Shown here piece after piece: positions 1 through 12,289 of a DNA stretch of 64,000 nucleotides (position 1 is its first letter; every line of letters starts with the position of its first letter). Source of the DNA: Culex pipiens pallens (Eukaryota > Arthropoda > Insecta > Diptera > Culicidae); contig NC_068939.1 of NCBI RefSeq assembly GCF_016801865.2, positions 95,064,067 through 95,128,066 on the forward strand, read 5' to 3'. Position numbers and translations under genes: made by a program. The notes under the pieces were generated by a model. The model was not told the DNA's origin, searched no databases, and saw only the letters and a program-made list of their open reading frames with translations.

Positions 1-2700
1 ATTTAATTTAAATCGTGATGTGGCATAACTCTTTATGACTGCGTGATGGCATAATTTCGTTCGCTTGAAAATAATGACTCCCAAACAACACTACAACACT
101 ACGAACACGGTCAGCTCTGTACCCTTTTTGCAATCGCGGTGAATAATGATGATCACCACCATTTGCGGGAGTGGGAGATATGCGCAAGGATTCCACATTT
201 GGGACCCAGTCAATGGACGGCTCAATCGGAAAATTGTCAGTCCATGAGCAACGCCAAAAATGACCGCTTTGATGGTCACCCCACCGAAATTCAACAAAGT
301 TGAACCGGGAAGAGTAATCAAGTTTCGGTTATTGATTTTGCGAGGCTCATATCAACCGGCCAGTTGTGGTGGAATATGATTTTGTTTTATTTGCTTCTAT
401 CTGATACTAGGTTTCAATAATGTGAAACTTTATTGACAGAGTCAACATTTGAGCACAGTCGATATTTGTATCAACGTCAACTGCTGGGTGAATTAATTGG
501 CTTCCGATTGTTTGCTGTAGGTATCTTTTATTTGTTTGATTTCACCATAACTGATGATGTGCTTGTTTGCCGTAATATGTTTTTTTTCAGGTAATATCTT
601 CTTCTTTACATTATTTCGAACATTTTGTTACCATTTTAAATACATTAAAAATGCTAAATTAATTTGAGTGTCGTAATAAAAATTGCATGTCAAAATAAAG
701 AATATCTGGCCATGTTTTGAAAAAATCTGAAAAAATCAAACTCATGAAAATCCTACAATTATAAATGGGAAGGGGAGGAAGAATTACACTTAATTCAAAA
801 GCCTGTTGAATGAATTTTCGGCTTCAAAAAGGTTGAATTTACAATTTTCATTGGGGGTTACATACATGCAAATTGTCAAAAATGTCAAGGGTTGGTATGA
901 GCACACACGAATTATTTTTTTAAATTTGTGTTCAAGACATTAAAATATACATTTTCATCTATTAATAAAATAAATATGAAGACATTTGGATGTACCATTG
1001 CCGAGATATAGCTATTTTAAATTAGCAGTTTCAAAAATCGGGTGCCAAGATATCTCAACACTTTGACCAAATCGGCTGAAAATTTTTGTGAAGACTCACT
1101 AAACGAGTCCCGTGTTCATGACGAAACCCGATTTAAAAAAAAAAATATCAAAGAAAAGATAAAAATATTTTTCTGTTTTTCTTGTTAAAAATCAACAGTT
1201 TTTGATTTTTGTAGTTTTTCAAAAACCTAAATTTCAAAATTGGGCTTCGCCATGCACACGGGATACGTCTTGAGAGTCATCACTTAAAATTTCAGCCAAT
1301 TTGGTCCATCCCATCTCGAGATATCGTGGCACCCGCAAATCAACTCGGTGTTTTGCGTAAAACGCTCACAAAGTTTGACGGTTCGCTTTGCGCATGGCAA
1401 AACTTTAAAGTTAAATGGTCTTCGACTCACTTAAACCATGAAATATCTGTATGTACTTTCAGGAGTGATTGGAAATTATCTTTTGAAAGAATTTAATAAA
1501 TAATCGGAAATATGAATTTTTGAGATTTTTTACATGTATGTAACCTCTAAAGTAAATATTTACTAAATTCTAAATTCAATTTTCAATTGAACTCGATCAA
1601 AAATATGTGCAAAATTGGTTGAAAATGTAAAATTTGTCAAAACTAGCAAAATCAGTACAGATAATGATAAATCTTTACTCTGATAAATCTTTACATGAGA
1701 GTCTAGTAGTTACATGAGAGTATAGACTAATTTTGAAGTTTTGATTTGTTTCTTTTGTTGTTCCAAATTTTCGGTAGTTTTGGATGGACTAGAACATCTC
1801 AGGTGTTCCAAAACCATGCAAAATGTTTTAATAACGTAACTAAACAATATACGAAACATAATTGATACATTTTGAAAATTTTCCGACATATTATGTAATC
1901 TGAAAGATTATTAATTTAAGTCATATCCTCAATTTAAGGCATGTTCATTCTCATTTTAAGTCATAGCTTAAATAAAGTTGGGTTAATCTTGAATCGTTTA
2001 CAAAATGAGACTTAAAAAAGCATATGGTGCATTTTTTTGCGGAGTCAGAGAGCCCCAAACTTCGCTTTCTGAGATTTAGTGACTCCAACTGCCATCTCAA
2101 CTCTTGAAAAAAATACTCCACCGAATCCAACTAAAACTTCAACTCTGACTTCATTTATATACCAAAAAAAAAGTGCAGGAGGGGAAGAAATGCTCAAATA
2201 AACGTTTTACTATAAATATTTCGCATTTACATTCGATTCGATTTACCTTTTTTCAATGATTGTTTTGCCCCTTCGTTTATTTCAACCTTTTATTTGTTTG
2301 TTTCCTAACTTTGTGGGATTTTTTTTGAAAAAAAAAAAAAATCAGACAAAAGCTTTATTCAAAATTGGCGTTAGCATTATCCGTTTTTAGTTGTCTTATA
2401 ACACTTTCAAAAATTTGCTTCAATTTGTGGCTTTTTGGAATTTAATGAAAAGATGTGTTCACTGTAAAAAAATAAGCAACTCGTATCCAAATTTATGTCC
2501 ATGGAATGAAAATGATTTTTGTGTTTTAAAAAACAATTTCCACACCCTATAAACACAAATTTATTCCAAGAAACAGCAATAAACAATCGTTAATGCGCTT
2601 ATTTTGCAAAGCTCTAAACAATCTTGATTTAATTCGTATTTTGATTTTGTGCTGACATTTCACAGTTCATTTGGATTTATGTTAGACTGTTTTTTTTGTT
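1..2700. other. AT-rich non-coding DNA
   Basis: There is no ORF beyond chance length and no recognisable protein similarity on either strand. It contains one imperfect inverted repeat (853-1548, listed separately). At about 2036-2160 there is a degenerate stretch with GACTCC/GAGTC-like words resembling the hAT-type repeat at 45082-46411. Confidence 0.6.
853..1548. repeat. Imperfect inverted repeat (decayed foldback element)
   Basis: The ends read GGGGTTACATACATG and, reversed, CATGTATGTAACCTC. Internally the left arm has CCAAGATATCTCAACAC with CCAAATCGGCTGAAAATTTT, and the right arm holds the reverse-complement relatives AAAATTTCAGCCAATTTGG and CTCGAGATATCGTGG. The arms are diverged and centred near 1180. 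This is the form of an old foldback MITE; no coding capacity and no clear target duplication. Confidence 0.6.
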
Positions 2701-3780
2701 CCGCTATATGACACAATCATCGGTCGGTGCCATCCTGGAGCCACCATGCCGTGCCATGCCATGGATCAGATTTATGAGCCAAATGAATGTGACTTTGTGT
2801 CGCGGCTGTAAACAATTTTCCCATTCGAATCCCTTCCCCAACTTTCCCCCATGTTAACTGGTGGGGCCATGGTCCTATCTGTATCTCACTATGGTCGTTC
2901 CCCAGGTTCTCCCCGAGAAACCACCTCGCCGTGGCTGCTGGTCCACATAGGCTGCTGCTAAAGACAAACAACATGTTTACGAAAACGCTTTTATGCTAAC
3001 CCCTCTGCTGTTCCAGGGTGTTTGGTCCTAGTTCTGGGACGACTCCCCGTATTGTGGCCCCAGCAATCACACTCGGCACCTTTCGCCGTTGTTTGCGCGC
3101 CAAGACCAAATGCTTCGCACTGTAAATATTATGTAACTGCCAGCCTTTCACACACTGCTGCCGCTGCCAACTGTTTGTAGTTTGTTCGCACCACCCCTCC
3201 CTACCCTATACTAACACCCCCCACCCAGCCATTTTTTTTAGCAAGACTTCATACATTCTGCAGCCGTTAGTGACTTGTTTTCCACGCTTCTATAACTAAT
3301 GCCCGCCCTTTTATTCTTTTTTGTTCTCACCCCGGCTTCAAAAGCAAAACTAGTCCATGTGAAAACAGCCATTACCGTATCGGCAGCCTAGTTGGAGTTG
3401 GAGTTGTCGAAAAAAGGCCTTCCGAAAGCTCACTACCCCCCTTTCCCTGTCCCATTACTGTTTTGTAATCTCAGTTATCGCGATATATTTCAGAATAGTT
3501 TATTTTGTTTGATTACTGGAATGAGAGAAGCGAACGGTTCTTTGTCCTGAGCGTTGTTTTGATCGAGAAGAACTAGCACAAATAGGAAAAGTTTACCTAC
3601 AACTGGTCACATTACGAAAAGTTTTCTCTCTGACTAAGCATTTTAACCGAAAGGAAACATTCAAACTAACTGAACAACAAAAATTGTACTCGGATGCATA
3701 AGTTTTCAATATTTTTTCAAATTATTTTAAGAACAAATATAGTTTAGAAAATTTCCATAGTTTTTCAAAATTGTATAATT
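2701..3780. other. Unassigned, less AT-rich single-copy DNA
   Basis: This stretch has more mixed base composition than its flanks and no internal repeats that I can see. The longest open stretch (minus strand, about 2717-2974) shows no recognisable domain and no convincing splice context. It could be conserved non-coding or a small unrecognised exon; I see nothing decisive. Confidence 0.4.
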
Positions 3781-3818
3781 AACGTAAAGACTTGTATTTC
3801 CAAAACATTGCCCACTCA

Positions 3819-5349
3819 ATGTCCATTAGGGCGTCCCATAAAAATGAAAAGTTGTCAAATCTTTGATGCTCACCCCTAAAATGATAGATTAAGATGTCAG
3901 GAACAATGTTTTCATACAACAAAAAAAAAATCTCAAAAATGGTGTACAACTCGCGCGCGGAGCTTGAATGAAAAAAGTGCATTTTCGAGTATTTTTCAGA
4001 AATGCGCGTAACAATCATACTAAAGTCATTCAAATTTGGTCGCATTGGATTTCAAGTTATAGTTTATTGTCCCCTGACCAAATTCCTGTACAGACATAGT
4101 CCATAAAAGCTTTTGTTTGGGCATAGCAGGGCGTATTAGGGAGAAAAATTTGTATTTTTTATCTAAAAAATTTCAAAAATCACTCCCCAAAACATTTTGC
4201 AGCCAAAACTAATTCATTCAGCTTATTATTATTTGACGGATATCATTTTGCTTTTACAACATTCAATGTATGTCCACGCAAAGCCGAGATATTTGTATTT
4301 TAGTGAACAAAAAGTGACGAATTTTCAAAATTCTTAGTATATAAGCGTTTTTTGGCATAAAACATTGCCGACTATGATTACAAACGGGAAGGCATATATT
4401 TTGGATATTTTTATTTTGCTAACTCAAAAATGATATTTGTTAATAACATTTCATGAAAAAACATGAGATTTTCTCACAATGTGACGTAAACGACATATTT
4501 ATAAGTACTGCTCTGTGATCTTCTCGATATGAACAAATAAAGCTCTTATGGGTAACTATTTTTGAAAAAAATGAGTTTTTTTAATGAATGAATTGGTTTC
4601 ATTCGAATGTACATGCAAAAGAAAAATCGGTTCACAGCTTGGAGATATGAATTTCAATAAAATTAATTTTGATTTATGATTATTTGTCGTTTACGTCACA
4701 TTGTGAGAAAATCTCATGTTTTTTCATGAAATGTTATTAACAAATATCGTTTTTGAGTGAACAAAATAAAAATATCCAAAATATATGCCTTCCCGTTTGC
4801 AATCATAGTAGCCAATGTTTTATGCTAAAAACGCTTATATACTAAGAATTTTGAAAATTCGGCACTTTTGTTCACTAAAATGCAAATATCTCGGCTTTGC
4901 GTGGACATAAATTGAATGTTCAAAAAAGCAAAATGATCTCCGTAAAATTTCGTGTAAGCTTAATGTATTAGTTTTGGCTGCAATTTTTTTGGCTCGTTTG
5001 GGGAGTGATTTTTGAATTTTTTTAGATAAAAAACACCATTTTTTCTCCCTAATACGCCTTGCTATGCCCAAACACAAGCTTTTATGGACTATGTCTGTAC
5101 AGGAATTTGTTCAGGGGACATTAAACTATAACTTGAAGCCCAAGGCGACCAAATTTGAATGACTTTAGTATGATTGTTACGCGCATTTCTGAAAAATACT
5201 CGAAATATGCACTTTTATCTGTAAACCATTTTTGGGAATTTTTTGTTGTATGAAAACATTGTTCCGGTCATCCTAATCTATTATTCTAGGGGTGAGCACC
5301 AAAGATTTGACAACTTTTTATTTTTTTTTTGGGACGGCCTAATGTCATT
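3819..5349. repeat. Large foldback element, 1.5 kb, arms about 670 bp
   Basis: The termini are AATGTCCATTAGGGCGTCCC at 3819-3838 and its diverged reverse complement GGGACGGCCTAATGTCATT at 5331-5349. Homology between arms continues inward: GGTGAGCACC-type sequence, TTGTATGAAAACATTGTTCC, and a nearly identical block around 4441-4500 and 4681-4740 containing ATTGTGAGAAAATCTCATG. The arms flank an unpaired centre of about 190 bp near 4590. There is no coding sequence. Element type is unassigned. Confidence 0.8.
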
Positions 5350-5449
5350 TCAGTTTTTTTGCGGATAACCTTAAAATCTGTGGGAAAGGTACCAATGTTT
5401 ATACATATTTGGAAAGTACATTAAATTTCCAATAAGATTCACTCCAGCA

Positions 5450-6430
5450 AACATTTAAAAACACAAAGTTTGAGTCAATAGAGATACAAATGTAGCGTGA
5501 CGGGACAACATCGTACAATTGGATAATTTTGATTTTTATGCACAAAAGTTAAGAACTCTGCTTTCCTAGTGAGTTTTGGAATAAAAAACCTTTTCTACAG
5601 TTGTTGAAATTTCTACAGTTGTTGAGATTTTGCTTCCTGGATCAACCAATTTCGTCAAATTTTGTTTATTTGACAGGTACTTCTTTTCGTGACGAGACAA
5701 CGCAGACATTTTGCAAAAGATGGTTTTGCAATTGTGAGAATCTCTACTGACTAGTCAACTTTAACTAATTTGGGGTCGCTGAACTTGAATAAGAGCCATA
5801 GAATACTCCAAAGTGCTCAGGGAATGTGCAATCCAAGATGGCGGCCAATATAGCGGAGCTGGAATATTCGATATTTTTATAAACAAATATAACCGGCAAT
5901 GAATAGGTTACACTCTACTAAGGGTTGCTGAACACGAATATGAACCCTAGAATACTCCAAAATACTCAGAAAATTCAAGATGGCGGCCAATATGGTGAAG
6001 CCAGAAAATTTGTTTTTTTTCAGAGGTGTAACAGTCAATCAATTTTTAATTTTTCCGCCATCTTGAATTTAACATTACCTGAATACTTTGAAGTATTCAA
6101 GAGTTTGTATTCGAGTTAGTTAAATTTGACGAGTTGATTGAACTTAAAAATCCTTTTATGGTGGTTTTCCATTCAGCCGCCTTATAAGACGCCATCTTGA
6201 ATATCTCGCTTCCCTTTGAGAATCAGTAAAACCAACAGGCCAATTTGGATTCAGGTAGGTCGATGTTGTCTAGATTAAAAAAAAACTGAATTGATACACG
6301 ATTTGCTTCTAGACACGAGAAATGAGCACCTTTTTTTGAATTCGTGCCTTGACCAAAAAATTGGCGTTACGGGACAACGCAAACTTGTGTCAGTCGTAAC
6401 TCTGGTTCCTTTTGAGCAATTTTCGATTTC
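5450..6430. repeat. Dispersed repeat with duplicated AAGATGGCGGCCAATAT units
   Basis: Two direct copies of about 100 bp (about 5770-5870 and 5920-6005) share GCTGAAC..GAATA..AGCC, TAGAATACTCCAAA, CTCAG and AAGATGGCGGCCAATATGG-type words. CGCCATCTTGAAT recurs in opposite orientation at about 6056-6068 and 6190-6202. Phrases such as GACGGGACAAC and TTACGGGACAACGC flank the block and have a relative near 9355-9370. This is decayed repetitive DNA without coding potential. Confidence 0.5.
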
Positions 6431-8080
6431 TTAGAAGCATTTTAATGGGTTACGAAGAGAATCCAAAATATGATGCAAATCCGATTTCACGAACCATTGC
6501 AAACTGAACAATTGTAATTTTTTACACCCTTTTCAAATGTCCTGTTTAAATGTTTTTAACATGAAAAATCGAACAATTTAATAAAACTGGCCTACAAAAA
6601 TTGATAAAAATGATTCCGTAGGCTCATATCGCGGGGGAGCAAGAAGTTTTGAGTCCCCGGAAACACGTGTACTTTGATTTCTTTTTCCAAAAATATTTAG
6701 ACATAGCCGACTGAGTTTTCTCCAAATTTTATATGAAGAATTATGTGTTGATTGCTTCAACGATTTAATGTTTTGATAAACAACTTTTGAATTTAAAAAT
6801 CAGCATCTAAAAATGCATGAACTCAAAAGTGTTTCGATATCTGTTATCCTTACATAAATACTACATAACACACAAATCTGTAAAGGTCCAATCTGTTTTG
6901 AAAAAGTATGTTATAACACTTTGCAGCACAAATCGTGAAAACTCTCCCCGTTCGTGCCCGCAGCGTTCACATAACTCATGCAAACCGTGTCGACAACTGT
7001 GCTATTTCGCATAAAATATTCAGTGAGCTATAAAACGTTTCAACTCCCATGTAATTCAGTCATAAGTTAAAACGGTGGGTGGCAGGCAGCGCAGAAAGTG
7101 AAGGGCATCAAACAGCATTTCCAGCACTCATGGCCAGTCCCTGCCATCGTCGTCGGTTGGTCAGTTAGGATGGACCGGGCGTTTTGGGATAGGATGAGAA
7201 TTGTACCCTTCAAATGCGTGAAGGCGATTTTTTTGAATTTCTGAACAGAGTGAAATTTTGCAACCGAAGACCGAAGAAAAAAATGTTTCAAAAATTGTTC
7301 AAAGTCACTCGCTTTCACGGTTGCATGTTTTTGGCATTCTTGCCACCTTATTTTATTCCTTTTGGCATTTTAATTCAAAGCTCAGCACCGTTGCATGTCA
7401 GAGATGCTTGCTGTTGACTCGTGTATGTTGGTGTTGTTTGAGGGACGTGTTTGGCTGCACCATAGTAAGCCACGTGGTTGAATATGAAAGGCACATTTCA
7501 AGCACATTTAAAAGTATTATTCTCTCGTGAGAAAATTAAAATTTAACAAATGATGATAATTTCGGACTGGCTTTGAAATAATGAATGATATCTGTTAGGC
7601 GTCATCCATAAAGTATGTCACGCTCTAGGGAGAGGGGGGGGGGGGGATAAATTTCTTCGCTACAATCCTAGTAGGCCTGATTTCGTTGAAAAATATGTTG
7701 ATAGGTGCGTTAGGCTAGGCTCTCAACAAGTTCCCTGCAACTGTGTCGTATGTTGATCTCAAGAAAAAAAAAATCATCAAAAATTGAGACAAAAAACAAA
7801 CATGAAAAGAGTAAAGAGGTTGCATCACTTAACATATAAATAATTTAAAATGCAAGAGAAATTAAATACAAAATTAATTTGAAGTTAAAACCAAAATAAT
7901 TAAGCATGCGTCTATAAACTTATGGTGGTGACTACAGCTTTCTTTAAAATTACTTCAAAATTGATGCTGGAAAAGTAAAGACGACCGGATAATTTTTTTT
8001 TCTTTTCACAAATTTGTCATGAAAATATAGCAACCCATTGCTCAGATACAAATTTGAGCATAAAACAATGAACCAGTTAA
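6431..8080. other. Non-coding intergenic DNA with a short dispersed motif
   Basis: There is no gene. The section holds short mixed-composition patches (about 6930-7200), a dispersed motif GTCATCCATAAAGTATGTCA at 7601-7620, and a 13-G homopolymer at 7634-7646. Near relatives of that motif, followed by a G or C homopolymer, recur widely in insect genomes as a repeat remnant (established from general knowledge; not searched here). Confidence 0.45.
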
Positions 8081-8084
8081 TGAT

Positions 8085-9110
8085 TTTATTTGTATTTTTT
8101 GATTTGGCTCAAACTTTGTGGGGGCCTTCTCTATGACTTAATAAGCTATTTTTAGTCATTGGTTCACCGATACAAGACTTCATACAACTTTGACAGCTGT
8201 CCATACAAAAATGGTACAAAGTTACAGCTGTAACTTTTGAGTGAACTTTTTGATCAATTTGGAGTCTTCAGCAAAGTTGTAGGTATTGTTGAGGACTATT
8301 GAGAAAAATAGGTACACGGAGAAAAAAATTGCAGATGTTTCAATCAACTTTTTTTTTTTAAATCAATTTCCCAAAATACGTATTTTGTTATCTTCGAGAT
8401 TTTTTGATATGTTTTAGGGGACAAAAACCCGCAACTTTTCTGAGTCACTGAGAACCATGGTCAAAAAACTGCCGCTGAGTTATACATTCATGCAAAACAA
8501 ATTTGAATTATTTTTGATTAAAATTGAATTTACTATCGAAAAGTACTTTACACGTTTTTTGAACTTCAATTTTCCTGTTTCTTTTTCTTAAAGCCGCTGT
8601 ATCTTAGCAACCAGAGATCCAATCATCAAAGTCTCTTAGACAATTCTATAGCCAATTTTCTGAACTTTTCCAACAAATATTATAAGAACTTTATAAACTC
8701 AAAAATCTGCAAATATTTCGCTAAAATCAAACCTTCGGTCCCTACATCTTGAAAACAGAGCCCTTAAGATATAGGCACCGAAAGTTTGATTTTAGCAAAA
8801 TATTTGCAGTTGTTTTAGTTTTAAAATTAGTGATCATAAGTGACAATTTCTAATAATATTTTTTGGAAAAGTTCAGAAAATTGGCTATAGAATTGTCTAA
8901 GAGACTTTGATGATTGGATCTCTGGTTGCTAAGATACAGCGGCATTAAGAAAAAGAAACAGGAAAATTGAAGTTTTCTAAGTCTCACCCAAACAACCCGC
9001 CATTTTCTAATGTCGATATCTCAGCAACTAATGGTCCGATTTCCAATGTTAAAACATGAAACATTCGTGAAATTTTTCGATCAATGAAAGAAAAAACCTC
9101 AACTTTTTGA
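8085..9110 (+). repeat. Dispersed repeat family copy (relatives at 28150-28420 and 39060-40282)
   Basis: It begins with GATTTGGCTCAAACTTTGTG and GGCCTTC..ATGAC.., then CAGCTGTCCATACAAAAATG, GTCTTCAGCAAAGTTGTAGG and TACACGGAGAAAAAAATT, and ends with GTCTCACCCAAACAACCCGCC and TCAGCAACTAATGGTCCGAT. The same order of words is seen at 39060-40282 and, reversed, at 28150-28420. An inverted repeat (8561-8973) is embedded. No ORF is preserved, so it is non-autonomous. Confidence 0.7.
8561..8973. repeat. Near-perfect inverted repeat, arms about 180 bp
   Basis: The left arm runs from GAACTTCAATTTTCCTGTTT through TCTTAGCAACCAGAGATCCA to GCCAATTTTCTGAAC. The right arm is its reverse complement, including GTTCAGAAAATTGGC and TGGATCTCTGGTTGCTAAGA. 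The centre, near 8760, has a shorter nested palindrome around TTTCGGT/ACCGAAA. A transcript would form a long hairpin. Confidence 0.85.
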
Positions 9111-10415
9111 CAGATTTAGCCATAAGAATTGTTTGATTTATGTTCTACGAGTGAATATGTAGCGTTAGCGTTACAACTGAGCAGAATTTTGTTTCTTCAA
9201 TATTTTTGAAAAGACTATGATTCTGTTCTGTGGATCAACATAACATGGACTTTTTCATGTTTTTTTAAGTAAAAAAACGACTGCTGATTCGCATGACATC
9301 ATTGCTTTGTGAAAAAAGTTAAGGTGTTAACAGAGGCTGCCTCTTTACATTTCATGACGTTACAACGCAGACTTTTACAAAAAGGGTGTTCTGCTTGCGT
9401 TGTAACGCTTACCCCTACACCACGGTCCCGGGATAGAGATTATCAAAATAAACATTTTTATTCTTGAAAAACAAATTTTGATCAATTCTATCAAAGGTTA
9501 TGGGCTAAAAACGATTTTAAAATGCTCATTTTCAATTTGAGATTAAATTAGTTGAACAAAAAAGACCTCCGAGTTATTTTGAGCAAATCTGGAGTTTTTT
9601 TAAAGGTCCAATAACCAATTTTTTTTTTTTTTTCGAGGGGTCTGGCAACACTCTCCAGACGTGGTCTTGCCTAGAAGTCGCGCTTGATTATTTTCGATTT
9701 TTTTCATGTTTAAAACTGGATTTTCGATTCTGAAAGTGTATCATTTGCTGTAGAAGTGTTTCGTCCATTCGGGAAAGATGGAGTTTTTGAAAAAAATCCA
9801 TAATATAAGTGCATTTTCGAGCAATTTTGTTTGAGTTTTTTCAATGGCGTCGCCAAGCCCGAAAACATTTTTCAACATTTTGATTGTATTAGTGAGAACG
9901 CCAAGGCGGCGGAGGGGCTTGGCGTGCGCACTCTACTTTTGTATGCGTGCGGGCTGTGTGAAGTTTATGTTTTGGATGTTTGAGATCTTTAAATTGAATT
10001 TGAAAGATTTAATTTGGCGATTCAATCAACGAAAAAGGAATGTGCGTCACAAGTGAATTTTACGGAGGAAATGGAAAAGTTCGAGGAAGGAAAAAAAGGC
10101 TTGGATTGGCTTAGTTTAGTTAAATCGTCGGACGAAGTTTGAATAGCTTTTTTTTGCGAATGTTGTGTGTGTGTGCTCTCGGCCTACTGCGATCAGCAAG
10201 AGCAGGAAGGGTGGAGAAAAAGGAAGAGAGGAGAAAAATCTGCAAGTGTGTGTGTGTCCTGCTCCTGCGTGTGCTGGTTTTGCGCAGACGAAAAAAACGC
10301 TCTCCTCAGCGAAATGCGTGGGAGTGTCGGATGCTTTGCGGACAACGGGTCACCTCCGACCGCTCTTACGGAGTGGCAGACATCCGGTGAGTTTGTTCCG
10401 ACTTGGTATGGGGAT
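9111..10415. other. Unassigned non-coding DNA
   Basis: There are no recognisable coding regions. GACGTTACAACGCAGAC near 9357 is related to sequence in the 5450-6430 repeat. From about 9840 to 10415 the composition is less AT-rich, with short open stretches in all plus frames but no known motif or splice pattern. Confidence 0.4.
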
Positions 10416-10641
10416 CAGCGTTGCCACAAGTACAGATATTTTTGGCACAGACCAAACACTCAAACGAATTATTTTTACAGTTAAAATACACTTGAGTAGT
10501 TTTTGTAAACTGCACTAAAAAGATAAACATTTTTTGCATCTTTTTACTTGTTAAGTTTTTGATAAAAACGTTTTTCTTTAAAGTTATACTTGATTGAGTG
10601 TTTGGTATGTGCCAAAAATATCTGTACGTGTGGCAAGCCTG
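10416..10641. mobile_element. 226-bp hAT-type MITE with 47-bp TIRs and perfect 8-bp TSD
   Basis: The terminal inverted repeats begin CAGCGTTGCCACAAGTACAG (left) and, reading inward on the other strand, CAGGCTTGCCACACGTACAG (right). They continue in near identity through ATATTTTTGGCACA and CCAAACACTCAA. The flanks are ATGGGGAT at 10408-10415 and an identical ATGGGGAT at 10642-10649. An 8-bp duplication plus a CAG start is the hAT superfamily signature. There is no ORF, so it depends on a transposase elsewhere. The intact duplication suggests fairly recent insertion. Confidence 0.9.
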
Positions 10642-10649
10642 ATGGGGAT

Positions 10650-12180
10650 ATGCTTTGTTTGCGTGAATGCATGTTCGTGAGAGTGAGCGAGTTTGAGAGA
10701 TGTGTTTGTATTAGTGTTTTTTCTCTTTTTTGGGGCTTGACGTTTGTCCCAATAAGAAAAGAGATGCGAGCCGTTTTGCGCTGTATGGCGCATACGGCTT
10801 GCTTTGTGAGAGTGTGTTAGAATTTACGAAAGGTCATGACAGACTCAAAATAACCCTTGGTGTACATATAAAATTTCTAATAGATAGTGTATTCGTACGG
10901 TTTTTTTTATCATTTAGAGATCGTTTGTGAACGTAAAACGTTACATTTTTTATTTTTATTATCGCGTTTTATGTAGATTTATGTTACTAAGATCGATTTG
11001 ATGAAAAACCTTGATTAGGGCGTACAATTTGACATTAAGGATAGGTTTCTGAATGTTGTTCACAGCATACACTCAACCCCCGGTGGTCGGTCACTTTTTT
11101 GTTTGACACTATTTAGTTTAGTATAGTAAATTGTCTTAAATGAAGCATATACATTTTCGTGAAAGTTTAGACCACTCGCGCGTCCAGGTAGCCATCGCCA
11201 TTTTGACATTGTTGTTGTAGTCGCGGGTGTGTGGCACCGATCGATCATCTTAACCATCGTAATAGACTTATTTCCGGTGAAAAAATTCCAATCGTTATCC
11301 TTATTTCAATTTCAAATACAATCTAGTTTCTGCTGCTTGATTTACCTACGTCGCGATTTCGTTCGTTTACTTTTCTCGGACTTTCGATCGGTAGTTAGTT
11401 AGAGTATTTGCGTGTTTATCGGTGTAAGAGTAGGACCATCCGGTAATGTTTGTTGAGATAATTCGTTTGAGGTTTCAAGACCCTCCTCCCCGCGACTATA
11501 CAAATTCCCGCCTAATGTTTTAAGTATGGCCTGATAAATCATTCATATACGCGTCATTTAGCAGCAACTCGTGTTACCAGTGTTACGCGGAGTTTAATAT
11601 CTTTCTAAATAATTAAACATAATATCGGTTCTATCTTTCCACAGCCGGCTGCCTAAGATATATACCATTTATATAATTCCATATGAAATAAACGGGAATT
11701 GTCTCAACAGCAGCATCCGATTGCTTGCCTTGAGAATAATATATAAACTATCTAATAAAAAATATACGATTATTTGGGTCACATCATCATCTTCTATGAT
11801 GAATCCTGACCATTACCCTTCCCTACTAACAAAATCCCAAGTAGAAGTAGTTTTCCGGCACACGCGGGGGTGTGGATATCGTATAGAACCCACCCTTGGT
11901 AGCAGCCTGTGCTAACTAACATTCCCGTCCCGTTCCCTCGAGATCTACAAACTGACATGGCGGGCGCCGTTGGTGGCCAATGACTGTTACCTATTTGCAC
12001 ACATTCGTGTTTCAGCGACCTTGGTGTTTTATCTTTTCGGCGCATTCATGCATGCTGTTGATAAGGGAAACACCACTAGATCGTTGAAGCGTATGATTGG
12101 TTTTGCTGATAGCATACAACGGTCCTGTTCAGCAACGGAGAAGGACAACCATGGGTGGTCTCTCATGCTCATGCTCATGC
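10650..12180. other. Non-coding, mostly repeat-poor DNA
   Basis: No gene is recognised. Composition is partly T-rich on the plus strand, as in 14-26 kb, with several TTTATT words (AATAAA on minus). It could be a distal continuation of the bru3-like transcript or plain intergenic sequence; the sequence does not decide this. Confidence 0.35.
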
Positions 12181-12184
12181 TCAT

Positions 12185-12283
12185 AACCAATTTTTTTTTG
12201 CTTTTTGGGTGTTTTTTAACACCCTTGACCTGACTCAAGGCAGTTTCAAAAACACCTAAAAAGCAAAAACTGGAAATTTGGTT
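12185..12283. repeat. Short inverted repeat (99 bp)
   Basis: The left arm AACCAATTTTTTTTTGCTTT with TTGGGTGTTTTT pairs with the right arm AAAACACCTAAAAAGC and GGAAATTTGGTTT. It is followed by TTGGACC, and a CCAATAACCAATTTTT motif near 9607 suggests a dispersed family. There is no coding capacity. Confidence 0.55.
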
Positions 12284-12289
12284 TATTGG

